From Fredericiella sp038205395 (GTDB lineage Bacteria > Chloroflexota > Anaerolineae > Caldilineales > Caldilineaceae), in the NCBI GenBank assembly GCA_038205395.1, contig JBBRBX010000007.1, positions 1 through 64,000 of the forward strand: a stretch of 64,000 nt of DNA, written 5' to 3'. The translations under genes and the position numbers were made by a program. The notes beneath the pieces were generated by a model. That model did not search any database. It worked only from the letters and a program-made list of their open reading frames with translations, and was not told where the DNA came from. Below, one piece after another: positions 50,087 to 58,412 of the stretch (positions within the stretch are counted from its first letter, which is position 1; every line of letters begins with the position of its first letter).

Positions 50087-50586
50087 GGCTGGGAGTTGTG
50101 CTGCTGTTAAATCTGCTGCTGGGCGGCGTCTGGTATGCGCTTCAGCCTGCGGCAGGACCAGGTGACTATATCTTGGGCTTTAGCGTCGGCTTTGTGCTGC
50201 TGGCGCTGCTCTACCGCCCTTATGGACGGCGCACGTGGGCGGCGACGGCCTTTCTCATCTTCTTGCTTTGGAATATCGTTCTCAGCAGCGTGCGCGTGGC
50301 GCAGATCGTGCTGTCGCCCAATCCGGCGCTGCGCCAGGGCATCACCGCCATTCCAATGAAAGCACAAACCGACTTTGAGATTGCGGCGCTGGCTACTTCC
50401 ATTACCCTGACGCCAGGCACCCTCAGCGTCGATGTGGCCGTCACGCAAGCAGCGGACGGCAGCAAGCAGCACGTGCTCTATGTGCACAGCCTGGTGCTCG
50501 ATGATCCGGAGGCGCTGCGACACACCATTCAGAGTGAATTCGAGCGGCGCATTTTGCGTTTTACACGCGCGGAGGAATCCACATGA
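50083..50586 (+). CDS. mrpE: Na+/H+ antiporter Mrp subunit E
   Basis: A 167-residue subunit. Two or three membrane segments lie at the N-terminus (VVLLLNLLLGGVWYAL, ILGFSVGFVLLALLYR, TAFLIFLLWNIVLSSVRVA). A cytoplasmic domain follows, with NPALRQGITAIPM, SITLTPGTLSVDVA and LYVHSLVLDDPE, the standard MrpE pattern. I chose ATG 50083 (overlapping the mrpD stop as ATGA, with GGGAGGGG upstream); the longer frame lies inside mrpD. Confidence 0.95.
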   Translation: MRLGVVLLLNLLLGGVWYALQPAAGPGDYILGFSVGFVLLALLYRPYGRRTWAATAFLIFLLWNIVLSSVRVAQIVLSPNPALRQGITAIPMKAQTDFEIAALATSITLTPGTLSVDVAVTQAADGSKQHVLYVHSLVLDDPEALRHTIQSEFERRILRFTRAEEST

Positions 50587-50873
50587 GCTTTGATCTATGG
50601 CTGATGGTTCTGATGACAATCCTCGGAATTTCGCTGCTCTTGTGTTTTATACGCCTATACTTGGGGCCAAACCCACCCAACCGCACCGTAGCCTTTGACA
50701 CCATTGCCATTCATGCCGTAGGCATCATGGCGTTGTACACGATGATCTATGATGCGCCTGCTTTATTTGATGCCGCCATCATCGTGGCGGTGCTGGGGTT
50801 TGTGGGGACGATGATGTTTGCGCGCTATATGGAGCGTGCAAATCTGCAGGACTGGGAGCGCGACGATGAATGA
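50583..50873 (+). CDS. mrpF: Na+/H+ antiporter Mrp subunit F
   Basis: A 96-residue membrane protein with three hydrophobic segments. Signatures: RLYLGPNPPNRTVAFDTIAI and DAAIIVAVLGFVGTMMFARY. It overlaps mrpE by 4 nt. It is one of the small subunits needed for stable assembly of the complex. Confidence 0.95.
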   Translation: MSFDLWLMVLMTILGISLLLCFIRLYLGPNPPNRTVAFDTIAIHAVGIMALYTMIYDAPALFDAAIIVAVLGFVGTMMFARYMERANLQDWERDDE

Positions 50874-50906
50874 AAATGCCAGGCAGCCGGTGCGGAGGGC
50901 ACAACT

Positions 50907-51251
50907 GTGACAGAGATGACCATACAAGAAATGGCCACAGCCTTACTCGCCACGGTGGGGGTGCTGTTTATGTTGATCAGCGCAATCGGCTTGCTGCGGC
51001 TGCCGGACATTTTCTCGCGCATGCATGCAGCAGGCAAAGCATCTACGATCGGCGTGGGCTGTCTGCTGCTCAGCGCCGGCGTATATTTCTGGGACATCAA
51101 TCTCTTTTGGCGCATGATTCTGTTGATCGTGCTGATTTTTGCTACTTCACCCATTGCCACATCGGCAATGGCGCGTGCAGCCTACCGGACAGGCACGCCA
51201 AAAGGGCTGCATTTACAAATCGACGAAATGGGCGATAAGGGGCTGAACTGA
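50907..51251 (+). CDS. mrpG: Na+/H+ antiporter Mrp subunit G
   Basis: A 114-residue membrane protein with three hydrophobic segments and the PhaG/MnhG pattern GVLFMLISAIGLLRLPDIFS and RMHAAGKASTIGVG. The start is GTG 50907 with GGAGGG about 9 nt upstream; ATG 50916 is the alternative. It is the last subunit gene, and its stop overlaps the aminotransferase start by 1 nt. Confidence 0.94.
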   Translation: MTEMTIQEMATALLATVGVLFMLISAIGLLRLPDIFSRMHAAGKASTIGVGCLLLSAGVYFWDINLFWRMILLIVLIFATSPIATSAMARAAYRTGTPKGLHLQIDEMGDKGLN

Positions 51252-52405
51252 TGGCTATCAATTTTGATGTTGCGCCGCAGCGCCGCGGCACCGACAGCGC
51301 CAAGTGGTGCTACTTTGGCGAGGATGTGCTGCCGATGTGGGTGGCGGACATGGATGTACGGTCACCGCAGCCGATCATCGATGCGCTGCAGCAGCGGGTG
51401 GCGCACGGCGTCTTTGGGTATGGCTGGGACTCGCCATCGCTGCGCGCCACGCTGGTGGAGCGGATGCAGCGGCTGTACAACTGGACGATCCAGCCGGAGG
51501 ACATTGTCTTCTTGCCGGGACTGGTCTCCGGCCTGAATGTCGTAAACCGTGCCGTGGGCCAGGCCGGAGACGGAGTCGCCGTCCATACGCCGGTCTACGG
51601 CCCATTTCTGAGCGCACCCACCAACCAGGGGCGCAAGCTGCAGGTGGCGCCCCTGGCTGTCAGCACGCAAGGACAGCGGCTGCACTATACAGTGGATTTT
51701 GACCGTTTCGCCACGACCATCGATAACACAACCAGGCTCTTTATTCTCTGCAACCCCCACAACCCCGTGGGTCGCGCCTTCTCGCGCCAGGAACTGCTGC
51801 AGATGGCTGCGCTGTGTGAGGAACATGACCTGGTGATCTGCTCGGACGAAATTCACTGTGACCTGCTGATGGCAGACAACCGGCATATCCCCATCGCCAG
51901 GCTGGCGCCGGAAATCGCCCAGCGCACGATCACCTTGATGGCGCCCAGCAAAACCTTCAACATTCCGGGGCTGGGCGCCAGCTTTGCCATTGTCCAGAAC
52001 GCCGCCCTGCGCAAGCAGTTGGAGACAGCAGCCAACGGTATTGTGCCGCACCTCAACATTTTGGGCATGGTGGCAGCGGAGGCGGCCTATACCTCGTGCG
52101 ACGATTGGCTGCAGGAGTTGAACAGCTATCTGACCGCCAACCGCGACTTTGCGGTCGCCTATTTGGACGAGCGGCTGCCTGCTGCGCGCGTGACCTGCCC
52201 AGAGGCCACCTATTTGCTGTGGCTGGACTGCAGCAGCCTCGGCATTGAAGGAACAGCGGCAGACTTCTTTCTCAAACAGGCTAAGGTTGCAGTCAATGAC
52301 GGCCAATGGTTCGGCGAAGGAGGCGCAGGGTTTGTACGGCTCAACTACGGCTGCCCGCGCGCTACCTTGCGCGCCGGACTGGATATGCTGGTGGGGTCTC
52401 TATAA
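51251..52405 (+). CDS. PLP-dependent aminotransferase/C-S lyase, PatB/MalY type
   Basis: A 384-residue fold-type I PLP enzyme. The MalY/PatB opening WCYFGEDVLPMWVADMDV is followed by LFILCNPHNPVGRAFSRQEL, VICSDEIHCDLL and the PLP lysine in LMAPSKTFNIPGL. Close relatives split cystathionine or cysteine (C-S beta-lyase) and MalY also binds a regulator. It probably makes homocysteine or pyruvate plus sulfide from sulfur amino acids in the cytoplasm. Its ATG overlaps the mrpG stop, so it is translated as an eighth gene of the antiporter operon, which is unusual. Confidence 0.9.
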   Translation: MAINFDVAPQRRGTDSAKWCYFGEDVLPMWVADMDVRSPQPIIDALQQRVAHGVFGYGWDSPSLRATLVERMQRLYNWTIQPEDIVFLPGLVSGLNVVNRAVGQAGDGVAVHTPVYGPFLSAPTNQGRKLQVAPLAVSTQGQRLHYTVDFDRFATTIDNTTRLFILCNPHNPVGRAFSRQELLQMAALCEEHDLVICSDEIHCDLLMADNRHIPIARLAPEIAQRTITLMAPSKTFNIPGLGASFAIVQNAALRKQLETAANGIVPHLNILGMVAAEAAYTSCDDWLQELNSYLTANRDFAVAYLDERLPAARVTCPEATYLLWLDCSSLGIEGTAADFFLKQAKVAVNDGQWFGEGGAGFVRLNYGCPRATLRAGLDMLVGSL

Positions 52406-52441
52406 GAGTGGCAACGGGAAAAAATTAGGGAATTTCGCCTA

Positions 52442-52470
52442 TTGACAGGCGACCAACAAAGACGTATCGT
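52442..52470 (+). promoter_or_regulatory. Promoter of the AAA+/SPFH cluster, likely leaderless
   Basis: TTGACA (52442-52447), a 17-nt spacer and TATCGT (52465-52470). ATG 52477 begins 6 nt after the -10 box, where transcription itself would start, so the mRNA probably has no 5' leader. Confidence 0.65.
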
Positions 52471-52476
52471 AGGCAT

Positions 52477-53466
52477 ATGGCGCTGATCCTCAATCGCTAT
52501 ACCCTCGATTATCGCAGCGAGGTGGTCGATACCATTCTGGCCACAACGCAGCATGGCTATTCAATGTGCCTGGTTGGGCTGGCCGGCTCAGGCAAATCCA
52601 ACCTTGTCACCTTTATCACCCAACCTGAAGTACTGGCGCGGCTGCCGCTGTCGCTGGCGCAGAAAACGCACATTGTCGCCGTGAACTGCGCTCCTGGGAT
52701 GCAGCCGCCGGCCCAGCTTTATCGCGCCATGCTGCACGAACTGGAGCCGATCGCGGCCAAAGTGCAGTACACGCTGCCGGCGATCAGCGACGAGACGGTC
52801 TACTACGAATTACGCAAGACGGTAAAGCAGTTGTGCACCAGCGGCGAACAGCGGATTGTTTTTGTTCTGGATGAGTTTGAACAGATGATCAAGCATCAGC
52901 CGCTGGAGTTGTTTGAAGAACTGCGCAATGTGCGTGACGAAGTGCGCACTACCGACAATTTCGCCTATGTTGCCATTACCCATCGCATGCCGCAATGTGT
53001 AGTAGGCAACCAGCGCTTTGCCAACAGTAAGCTGTACGAACTGCTCTGCGACCATGTTTACGCCTTTTGCCCCTATCGCCCTGCCGACGCCGTGGCCATG
53101 TTCAACACGCTGGCCGCCAAAGAGGGTGTGACGATTGCGTCGCTTGACCGGGAGCGCATTCTTGGCTGCGCTGGAGGCCACAGCGGTATTCTACGTGCGA
53201 TTTTGCTGGCGCTCAAGCCGCACTTTGGTGTTACGGCCAAACGGATCGTGCAGTTGGCGGAAGAGGACGGGCCGGTGCGTACGGCCTGCGAGCACATCTG
53301 GAAGCATCTACACAGCAGCGAACGAACAGCACTTCTGGCCCTGCTGGCCGGTGAGACGCCGCCGCTTTGGATGTGCGAGTTTCTCTACAAGCGCGGGCTG
53401 ACTAGTGAAGTCAACGCCCCGCGCATCTTTTCACCGGTCTTCGAGCATTACATAGCAGGCAAATGA
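52477..53466 (+). CDS. AAA+ ATPase of the ORC/Cdc6-STAND-like type
   Basis: A 329-residue soluble ATPase. Walker A is GLAGSGKSN (Lys40), Walker B IVFVLDEFEQ (Asp132-Glu133), and a sensor-1-like AYVAITHRMP follows. The lid and winged-helix-like C-terminus includes ERILGCAGGHSGILRAILLA and ERTALLALLAGETPP. The overall layout matches Cdc6/ORC- and STAND-like ATPases (DUF-type AAA_16), which serve as switches rather than motors. The SPFH gene overlaps by 4 nt. No DNA-binding or protease domain is joined to it. The partner membrane protein suggests an ATP-driven switch at a membrane platform, but that is inference. Confidence 0.8.
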   Translation: MALILNRYTLDYRSEVVDTILATTQHGYSMCLVGLAGSGKSNLVTFITQPEVLARLPLSLAQKTHIVAVNCAPGMQPPAQLYRAMLHELEPIAAKVQYTLPAISDETVYYELRKTVKQLCTSGEQRIVFVLDEFEQMIKHQPLELFEELRNVRDEVRTTDNFAYVAITHRMPQCVVGNQRFANSKLYELLCDHVYAFCPYRPADAVAMFNTLAAKEGVTIASLDRERILGCAGGHSGILRAILLALKPHFGVTAKRIVQLAEEDGPVRTACEHIWKHLHSSERTALLALLAGETPPLWMCEFLYKRGLTSEVNAPRIFSPVFEHYIAGK

Positions 53467-54542
53467 ACGACGACGGCGCATCACTGACTATCTTGCTGCA
53501 ATGCTTTTTTCTCATCCTGACCATTGGCGGGTTGGGTTCAGCACTCTTCTACTTCATTGGCCGTATCCGCACGGTGCCGGAAGGACACGTAGCGGTAATC
53601 GAACAGTTGCAGAAATATAAACGGACTGTTGGGCCGGGTCTTTACCTCCTGCGCCCGCTGGAGGCGGAAGTGGCGCGCATATATGTGCGGCAGCGCGAAG
53701 CTACAGCGATTGTGCCCAACGTCTTTACCGAAGGGGGGCTGCCGGTGGTGGTCAATCTGCGCTACTCCTACCGCCTGGACCCGCAGTTCATGAACCGTGA
53801 TGAACTCTATTACAGCGATGGCGACCGCTGGGAGCAGCAGCGCACCTTGCTGAAACGTGTCTTCCAGAACCTGATGACGGAAATGGAGAAGATCAACACC
53901 GAACGGTATAAGAAGCGGCCGCCGCAGCCGGCTGGGCAAGGCAAGCGGGTGGACAGCATTGCGCTCTTCAGCCCCTTCGCCGGCGAGAAGGCGCTGCCGC
54001 TGCAGAATGCGCTGGAGCCGGCGGTGCGCAGCGCATTGGGACAACATGGCATTATGGTCACGGCGGCGCCGGTGCTGATCAACGGTTTGACGCTGCCGCC
54101 GGAAGTCAGCGCCGCCTACACGGAACTGCTGAGCAACGATTTCAGCAGTTCGGCGCGCGCCGACTTTATCCGCCGTATGCGCAACGCCTCACCGAACTTA
54201 TCGGAAGCCGCCATGGTCCATCTGCTCAACATTATCCAAAACCCGTCAGCAGACGTCCACAACATTTTTTCCGGCGGCACGCTCAACACTGACATCCTGC
54301 TGGAAAAAGGAAAAACCAGCAGCCGCAGCAGCGTACAACCGTCTCCTCCTCCCAGCGCGCCGTCCACTCCACCGCCCAGTGCGCCGCCGGCAGGGGCGAC
54401 AGCCTCTCCAGCAGCCCAACCTGCGGCACAGCCCGCCGCGGCTCGCCCGCTCGCACCAGCCGCAGAAGGATTCGATCCGGATTATGCGTTGGTCGAGGCG
54501 GACAATACACTGTTGAAGACGACGCGAGTGGACTCGAATTAG
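53463..54542 (+). CDS. SPFH/Band 7 domain membrane protein
   Basis: A 359-residue protein. One N-terminal membrane segment (about 8-32, LLQCFFLILTIGGLGSALFY) is followed by an SPFH domain (about 38-230: VPEGHVAVIEQLQKYKRTVG then GPGLYLLRPLE, and NLRYSYRLDPQFMN). SPFH proteins form large rings at membranes and act as scaffolds or protease regulators. The last 80 residues are Pro/Ala/Ser-rich and likely flexible. It overlaps the AAA+ gene by 4 nt (ATGA). HflK/HflC-like roles (control of a membrane protease) are a possibility, but no FtsH-like gene is near; a CPBP protease is 2.8 kb downstream. Confidence 0.85.
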   Translation: MNDDGASLTILLQCFFLILTIGGLGSALFYFIGRIRTVPEGHVAVIEQLQKYKRTVGPGLYLLRPLEAEVARIYVRQREATAIVPNVFTEGGLPVVVNLRYSYRLDPQFMNRDELYYSDGDRWEQQRTLLKRVFQNLMTEMEKINTERYKKRPPQPAGQGKRVDSIALFSPFAGEKALPLQNALEPAVRSALGQHGIMVTAAPVLINGLTLPPEVSAAYTELLSNDFSSSARADFIRRMRNASPNLSEAAMVHLLNIIQNPSADVHNIFSGGTLNTDILLEKGKTSSRSSVQPSPPPSAPSTPPPSAPPAGATASPAAQPAAQPAAARPLAPAAEGFDPDYALVEADNTLLKTTRVDSN

Positions 54543-54650
54543 CTAAAATCTAATTGCCCTGGTTGCGTAGCTGTTTTACAATATTGATAGGTCACGCATG
54601 GTTTAACGTACTTTAGCAACCATATCAGTGTAATTCTGGAACCTCCGAAT

Positions 54651-57215
54651 ATGCACCCCATCTTCCAAAATCAACACTATAGCAGCACCCACCATACCCC
54701 AACAGAACAGAATGCACGGCTGGCTACGCATATTGCTCTGTTCCTGCGCGCCACGCAGCAGCGTAATGGCGAGTGGAAGAGCAGTCACTTAAGCAGCGAG
54801 TTGCGATATACCTGTCAGGCACTAGAAGCATTGCAACTGCTTAACTTCCAGGCCTTTCATGGCATTATTGACTCCGGCCTTCACTGGCTGATTAATCTGA
54901 GCGAGGGGTTGCTGGACGACAGCGAAGAGTGGAGCACCATAAGGCTCCATCCAAGCCGATTCAAGACGTTGGCCAAATTCAATGCGTTTGGCGATGAACA
55001 AGTTCAAATGGAGTTTGATGAACTGCGCGAACGCATAAGCGGGCAAGGTTTGCTCAATGGGGTCATGCAGGACTCGCTGCTCGGCTCAATTATTGTTGCG
55101 GACTCTCTGCTGGAGCTAGGTAAAAAAGTAGAACAGGATCCCAAGTGGAAGTCGGTCATCGATTCAATCCTTGTGCGTGTACAAAGCGAACTAGATTTGT
55201 GGTCAGCTAACCCTACTCAACGCGATAAGGACAGGCTTATCAACAGCATTGGCGACGCTTCTTACGCCCTTGATATCCTGATTCGCAGTAGATTGCTGCA
55301 CGCCGATGATCCTGTAGCATCCACAGTGCAGCGTGAGATGTTGGCAGAGGTTGAACGCCATCCGACAAATATACCGCTGTCCAAGGACACGATTTACAGT
55401 GCAATCCAGCTAAGCGCTCATTTTAATCAAGTTGAAGAAACACAGGCAGCCTTAATTCAGTTTTTCCGCTCTGTATGCGTGCGCTATGACCGCAACCAGC
55501 TTCAACGGGACGAGAGACAGGCGGACTTACAACCGTTGATGCTGCGCGCCCTGCTGACCTACAGCGGCGAAACATTGCGCGAGCATATGATAGCCCAAAT
55601 GCTGGACAGTGCATTTGAGGCTGTAAATCAGTCGCAGCTTATGCAGGAAGCGGAGCGCAACCGCCAGTTTGAACAGCTTGTGCGTAAGCGCGCAAAAATT
55701 TACATTCGTGAAGTGGTGGAACTGACCGGCGGAATTACGGATGCCCGCGTTTTTCGCGTTAATTATGCGATGGACGCTGATGGCCTCACAGAAGCCATCG
55801 ATCCCAACCGTTCGCGTTTTCAAGTCCACTCTATTGTTGTCAAGAGCGGCTCGCGAGCCAGCTTGCAGCAATCTGTGGAGCGCTACCAACGCCTGCGCAC
55901 GGATATTCAGCCATATTTCGCGCAACACTCGCGCCAGCCGGAAGTTTTGGTGGCATCATCATCCGCGCCGGCTTATCTGATTCTGGAAGACCTGACTGAA
56001 GACTATGTGACGTTGCGCCAAATTTTCTCTACCTTGGACCGGCACAAGCTGTCAGGGGATGACCGCAAGACGCTCACAGAAACAACTAGCGCTGTGGCGC
56101 AAAGCTTGTTTGATATTTACCGGCGCACGCGGCGCAAAGACAGTGATTTGGTGGGCCTACAGGTATCGCGACTCTACCTCAGCAGGCTTGACAGGGCACT
56201 GCTCGAAATGTGCCAGCCGGAAAAGTATCCCCGCCTAAAAGAGTTCTTTCGAGGCTTCTGGTTGGGGGATACACGGCTGGAGTCAATCGAAACATATCAG
56301 TCCTTGCTTTATCATCATCGAGAGATACTGCGCCCGATGTCCCTCATGCTCATGCATGGCGACTGTCACGGCCGAAACATAATGCTCGATGAATGTTATG
56401 AGCATGTAAAACTGATTGATCTGGATAAACTAGATGACACTGGCGACTATATCATGGATATAGCCCTGTTAATCGAAGATGTAGCCTTATTCCGTCGTCT
56501 GTTTGACGACAGCTACCACTATCACCTGCGCCCTGAACAGGTAGATCTTCCGGCAGAAGGTGCACAGATTCTGTATCCTATTTTTGTTAGCGAAGCTGGA
56601 ATTCTGTTTCAGCAGTTGCTCCTCGATCGGGTAGAAAAATTTGCGACCGAGATTGGTGATCAGCACTACAAGTCGCGTTTATGGCTGGCGATAGCTTTGT
56701 ACTTATTACGTTTAGTAGAAAAGGCTAACCATTTCAAGCTTGGTGCAGTGCTATATGCAGAAGCAGTGAAACTACTGCATGTACTCGTTGAGCATCTGCA
56801 AGTGGGCAAACCACTGCCGGCCATTCCTTTCGATCGTATCGGGCAGACAGGAGTTCCTTCGATTGATGGACAGTCACCTTTGCTGCCAATAGATGCCGAA
56901 ATGGATCGCCTGCAACAGCTTGTCATGGAATGCGCAGAAGCATGTGGGCTGGACATGCGAGCAGGGTTACGAGTCGATGGCAAAACCATTCGCTATTTCC
57001 TCGGACAGCAAAGTGAGCCGGAAGCTATGCTTGATGGGAAAAGGCGTCCACCCGGCATTCTACTGAGATGCCCGCCTGATGCGTTAGAGGATAAAAGCGG
57101 CTATGTGCAGGCTATCCGTGCAACCGGTGCATTTCGAACCGTTCTGCGCCCGCCTGAAGGATATGATATTCAAGTAGTACGAGGGCTTTTGTTAAAAGCG
57201 TTGGCTTATAAATAG
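54651..57215 (+). CDS. Large fusion: alpha-helical toroid-like N-terminus with APH-type kinase domain
   Basis: An 854-residue cytoplasmic protein. The N-terminal about 330 residues are helical with terpene-cyclase/prenyltransferase-like repeats (WKSSHLSSELRYTCQALEAL then QLLNFQAFHGIIDSGLHWL). A kinase-like domain (about 345-720) of the aminoglycoside phosphotransferase superfamily follows, with VYRVNYAM-like strand VFRVNYAMDADG, catalytic loop LMHGDCHGRNIMLDE (His569-Gly-Asp571, His573, Asn576) and metal-binding DLDKLDD (Asp590, Asp592). The C-terminal 130 residues hold no known motif. The coding sequence looks clearly less GC-rich than its neighbours. The start ATG 54651 has no ribosome site. 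The small molecule or protein that is phosphorylated is unknown. Confidence 0.75.
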   Translation: MHPIFQNQHYSSTHHTPTEQNARLATHIALFLRATQQRNGEWKSSHLSSELRYTCQALEALQLLNFQAFHGIIDSGLHWLINLSEGLLDDSEEWSTIRLHPSRFKTLAKFNAFGDEQVQMEFDELRERISGQGLLNGVMQDSLLGSIIVADSLLELGKKVEQDPKWKSVIDSILVRVQSELDLWSANPTQRDKDRLINSIGDASYALDILIRSRLLHADDPVASTVQREMLAEVERHPTNIPLSKDTIYSAIQLSAHFNQVEETQAALIQFFRSVCVRYDRNQLQRDERQADLQPLMLRALLTYSGETLREHMIAQMLDSAFEAVNQSQLMQEAERNRQFEQLVRKRAKIYIREVVELTGGITDARVFRVNYAMDADGLTEAIDPNRSRFQVHSIVVKSGSRASLQQSVERYQRLRTDIQPYFAQHSRQPEVLVASSSAPAYLILEDLTEDYVTLRQIFSTLDRHKLSGDDRKTLTETTSAVAQSLFDIYRRTRRKDSDLVGLQVSRLYLSRLDRALLEMCQPEKYPRLKEFFRGFWLGDTRLESIETYQSLLYHHREILRPMSLMLMHGDCHGRNIMLDECYEHVKLIDLDKLDDTGDYIMDIALLIEDVALFRRLFDDSYHYHLRPEQVDLPAEGAQILYPIFVSEAGILFQQLLLDRVEKFATEIGDQHYKSRLWLAIALYLLRLVEKANHFKLGAVLYAEAVKLLHVLVEHLQVGKPLPAIPFDRIGQTGVPSIDGQSPLLPIDAEMDRLQQLVMECAEACGLDMRAGLRVDGKTIRYFLGQQSEPEAMLDGKRRPPGILLRCPPDALEDKSGYVQAIRATGAFRTVLRPPEGYDIQVVRGLLLKALAYK

Positions 57216-57229
57216 AAAAAGTCTTGACA

Positions 57230-57269
57230 CGCACTTCCTCTGGGGCGAGCGCAGTGTAGAGGAAGTGCG
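57230..57269 (+). terminator. Terminator-like hairpin after the APH fusion gene
   Basis: CGCACTTCCTC (57230-57240) and GAGGAAGTGCG (57259-57269), an 11-bp perfect stem with an 18-nt loop, 15 nt past the stop codon. There is no clear T-run. The core CACTTCC/GGAAGTG recurs at 12271-12312 and 33721-33793. Confidence 0.65.
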
Positions 57270-57380
57270 AGCGTTTGCTGCCGGCTTGTGACTCGCGGCA
57301 TTACGAAAAGTTGCGTTACAATGCAAGCAGCCGGACGCTTGGCGACGGCTTATGACCGCGCAGCGGAGGCGCCTCCACGT

Positions 57381-58412
57381 ATGTCCGATGTTTTCGGTAT
57401 ATTTGTAATCTTTTCGCCCCTGATCCTGATCCTTTTTCTGGCCAACTGGGGGGAACGCCTGCAGCAGCAGGGGCAGCCGGCTATGGCGCCGGTGGCCGTC
57501 AGCTATATCTCGCTGATCCTCGCCTATGGCGCAACCTTTCTGATCGGTTTGGTTTTTCTGCTCACAGCTGGTTCCGCTGCCTCTCCTATTCAGGCGGCAT
57601 CCCCGCTTTGGCTCAGTCTCGGCCTCTTGCTGCCTTCCGTCGTGGGCGTCCTGCTGCTGCTGAAACCGGTGCGCCGCCTGGTGGCGCGTTTTATCCCACT
57701 AGACCCAGACCACCCTGTGCACGCAGTGGCCCTCTCATTGACAATGCTGCCTTTGCTGGCGCTTGGCTTTACGCTGGGCATCGGCCTCGACGCCCTCGCC
57801 GCACAGTTGACGCAACAAACACAAGTTACCGGCGCCGAGCCTTTCTCGCTGGCGGCGCTTTGGGCGCAGGATATTCTCTTTCTGCTTACGGCGCTGATCG
57901 GCGTCGGCTGGCTCAGCCGCCGCTCACTGGGACAGACACTGGTGCGGTTGGGCCTGGTGCTCCCCAGCGGACGCCAAGTGCTGATCGGCGTGGGCACGGC
58001 GCTGCTCCTCGTCCCGGCGGTGATCTTGCTGGAAAGTGCCTTTAATGCCATCGGTCTGGGTGTCGGCCAGGATGTAGAGTCGCTCACGGAAGTATTAATG
58101 GGGCCGCTCTTCGCCACCCCTTTTGGCATCTTATCCGTCGGGCTGGCGGCCGCCATCGGTGAAGAGCCGATCTTCCGCGGCGCGCTTCTTCCACGCTTCG
58201 GCCTGCTACTTTCATCGGTGATCTTTGCCCTTGTCCATAGCCAGTATGGCATCTCGCTAGCTACGCTGATCGTGCTGGGGCTGGGGCTTGTGCTCGGCAT
58301 CCTGCGCCAGCGCACCAATACGACGACGGCGATGATCACCCATGCGGTCTACAATTCGTCACTGGGGGTGCTGGCCTATCTGGCGGCCCAGGTCGTTACC
58401 CGCCAGCCGTGA
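57381..58412 (+). CDS. CPBP-family intramembrane metalloprotease
   Basis: A 343-residue protein with about eight hydrophobic segments. The CPBP (ABI/Rce1-like) active-site motifs are in order: Glu-Glu and Arg in GEEPIFRGALLPRF, His in IFALVHSQYG and His in ITHAVYNSSLG. Such proteases cleave within the membrane, and in bacteria some give immunity to own peptide toxins or mature signals. I chose ATG 57381, which matches the first membrane segment; the longer frame begins in the upstream hairpin region. Directly after its stop codon an MFS fragment begins in the same frame. Its position after the AAA+/SPFH/APH cluster may be chance. Confidence 0.87.
   Translation: MSDVFGIFVIFSPLILILFLANWGERLQQQGQPAMAPVAVSYISLILAYGATFLIGLVFLLTAGSAASPIQAASPLWLSLGLLLPSVVGVLLLLKPVRRLVARFIPLDPDHPVHAVALSLTMLPLLALGFTLGIGLDALAAQLTQQTQVTGAEPFSLAALWAQDILFLLTALIGVGWLSRRSLGQTLVRLGLVLPSGRQVLIGVGTALLLVPAVILLESAFNAIGLGVGQDVESLTEVLMGPLFATPFGILSVGLAAAIGEEPIFRGALLPRFGLLLSSVIFALVHSQYGISLATLIVLGLGLVLGILRQRTNTTTAMITHAVYNSSLGVLAYLAAQVVTRQP

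Noticed and set aside
58410..58412. The TGA between CPBP and the MFS fragment as a recoded (readthrough or selenocysteine) codon
   Set aside because: No SECIS-like hairpin is seen, and joining a CPBP protease to half a transporter makes no functional sense; a deletion junction is simpler.
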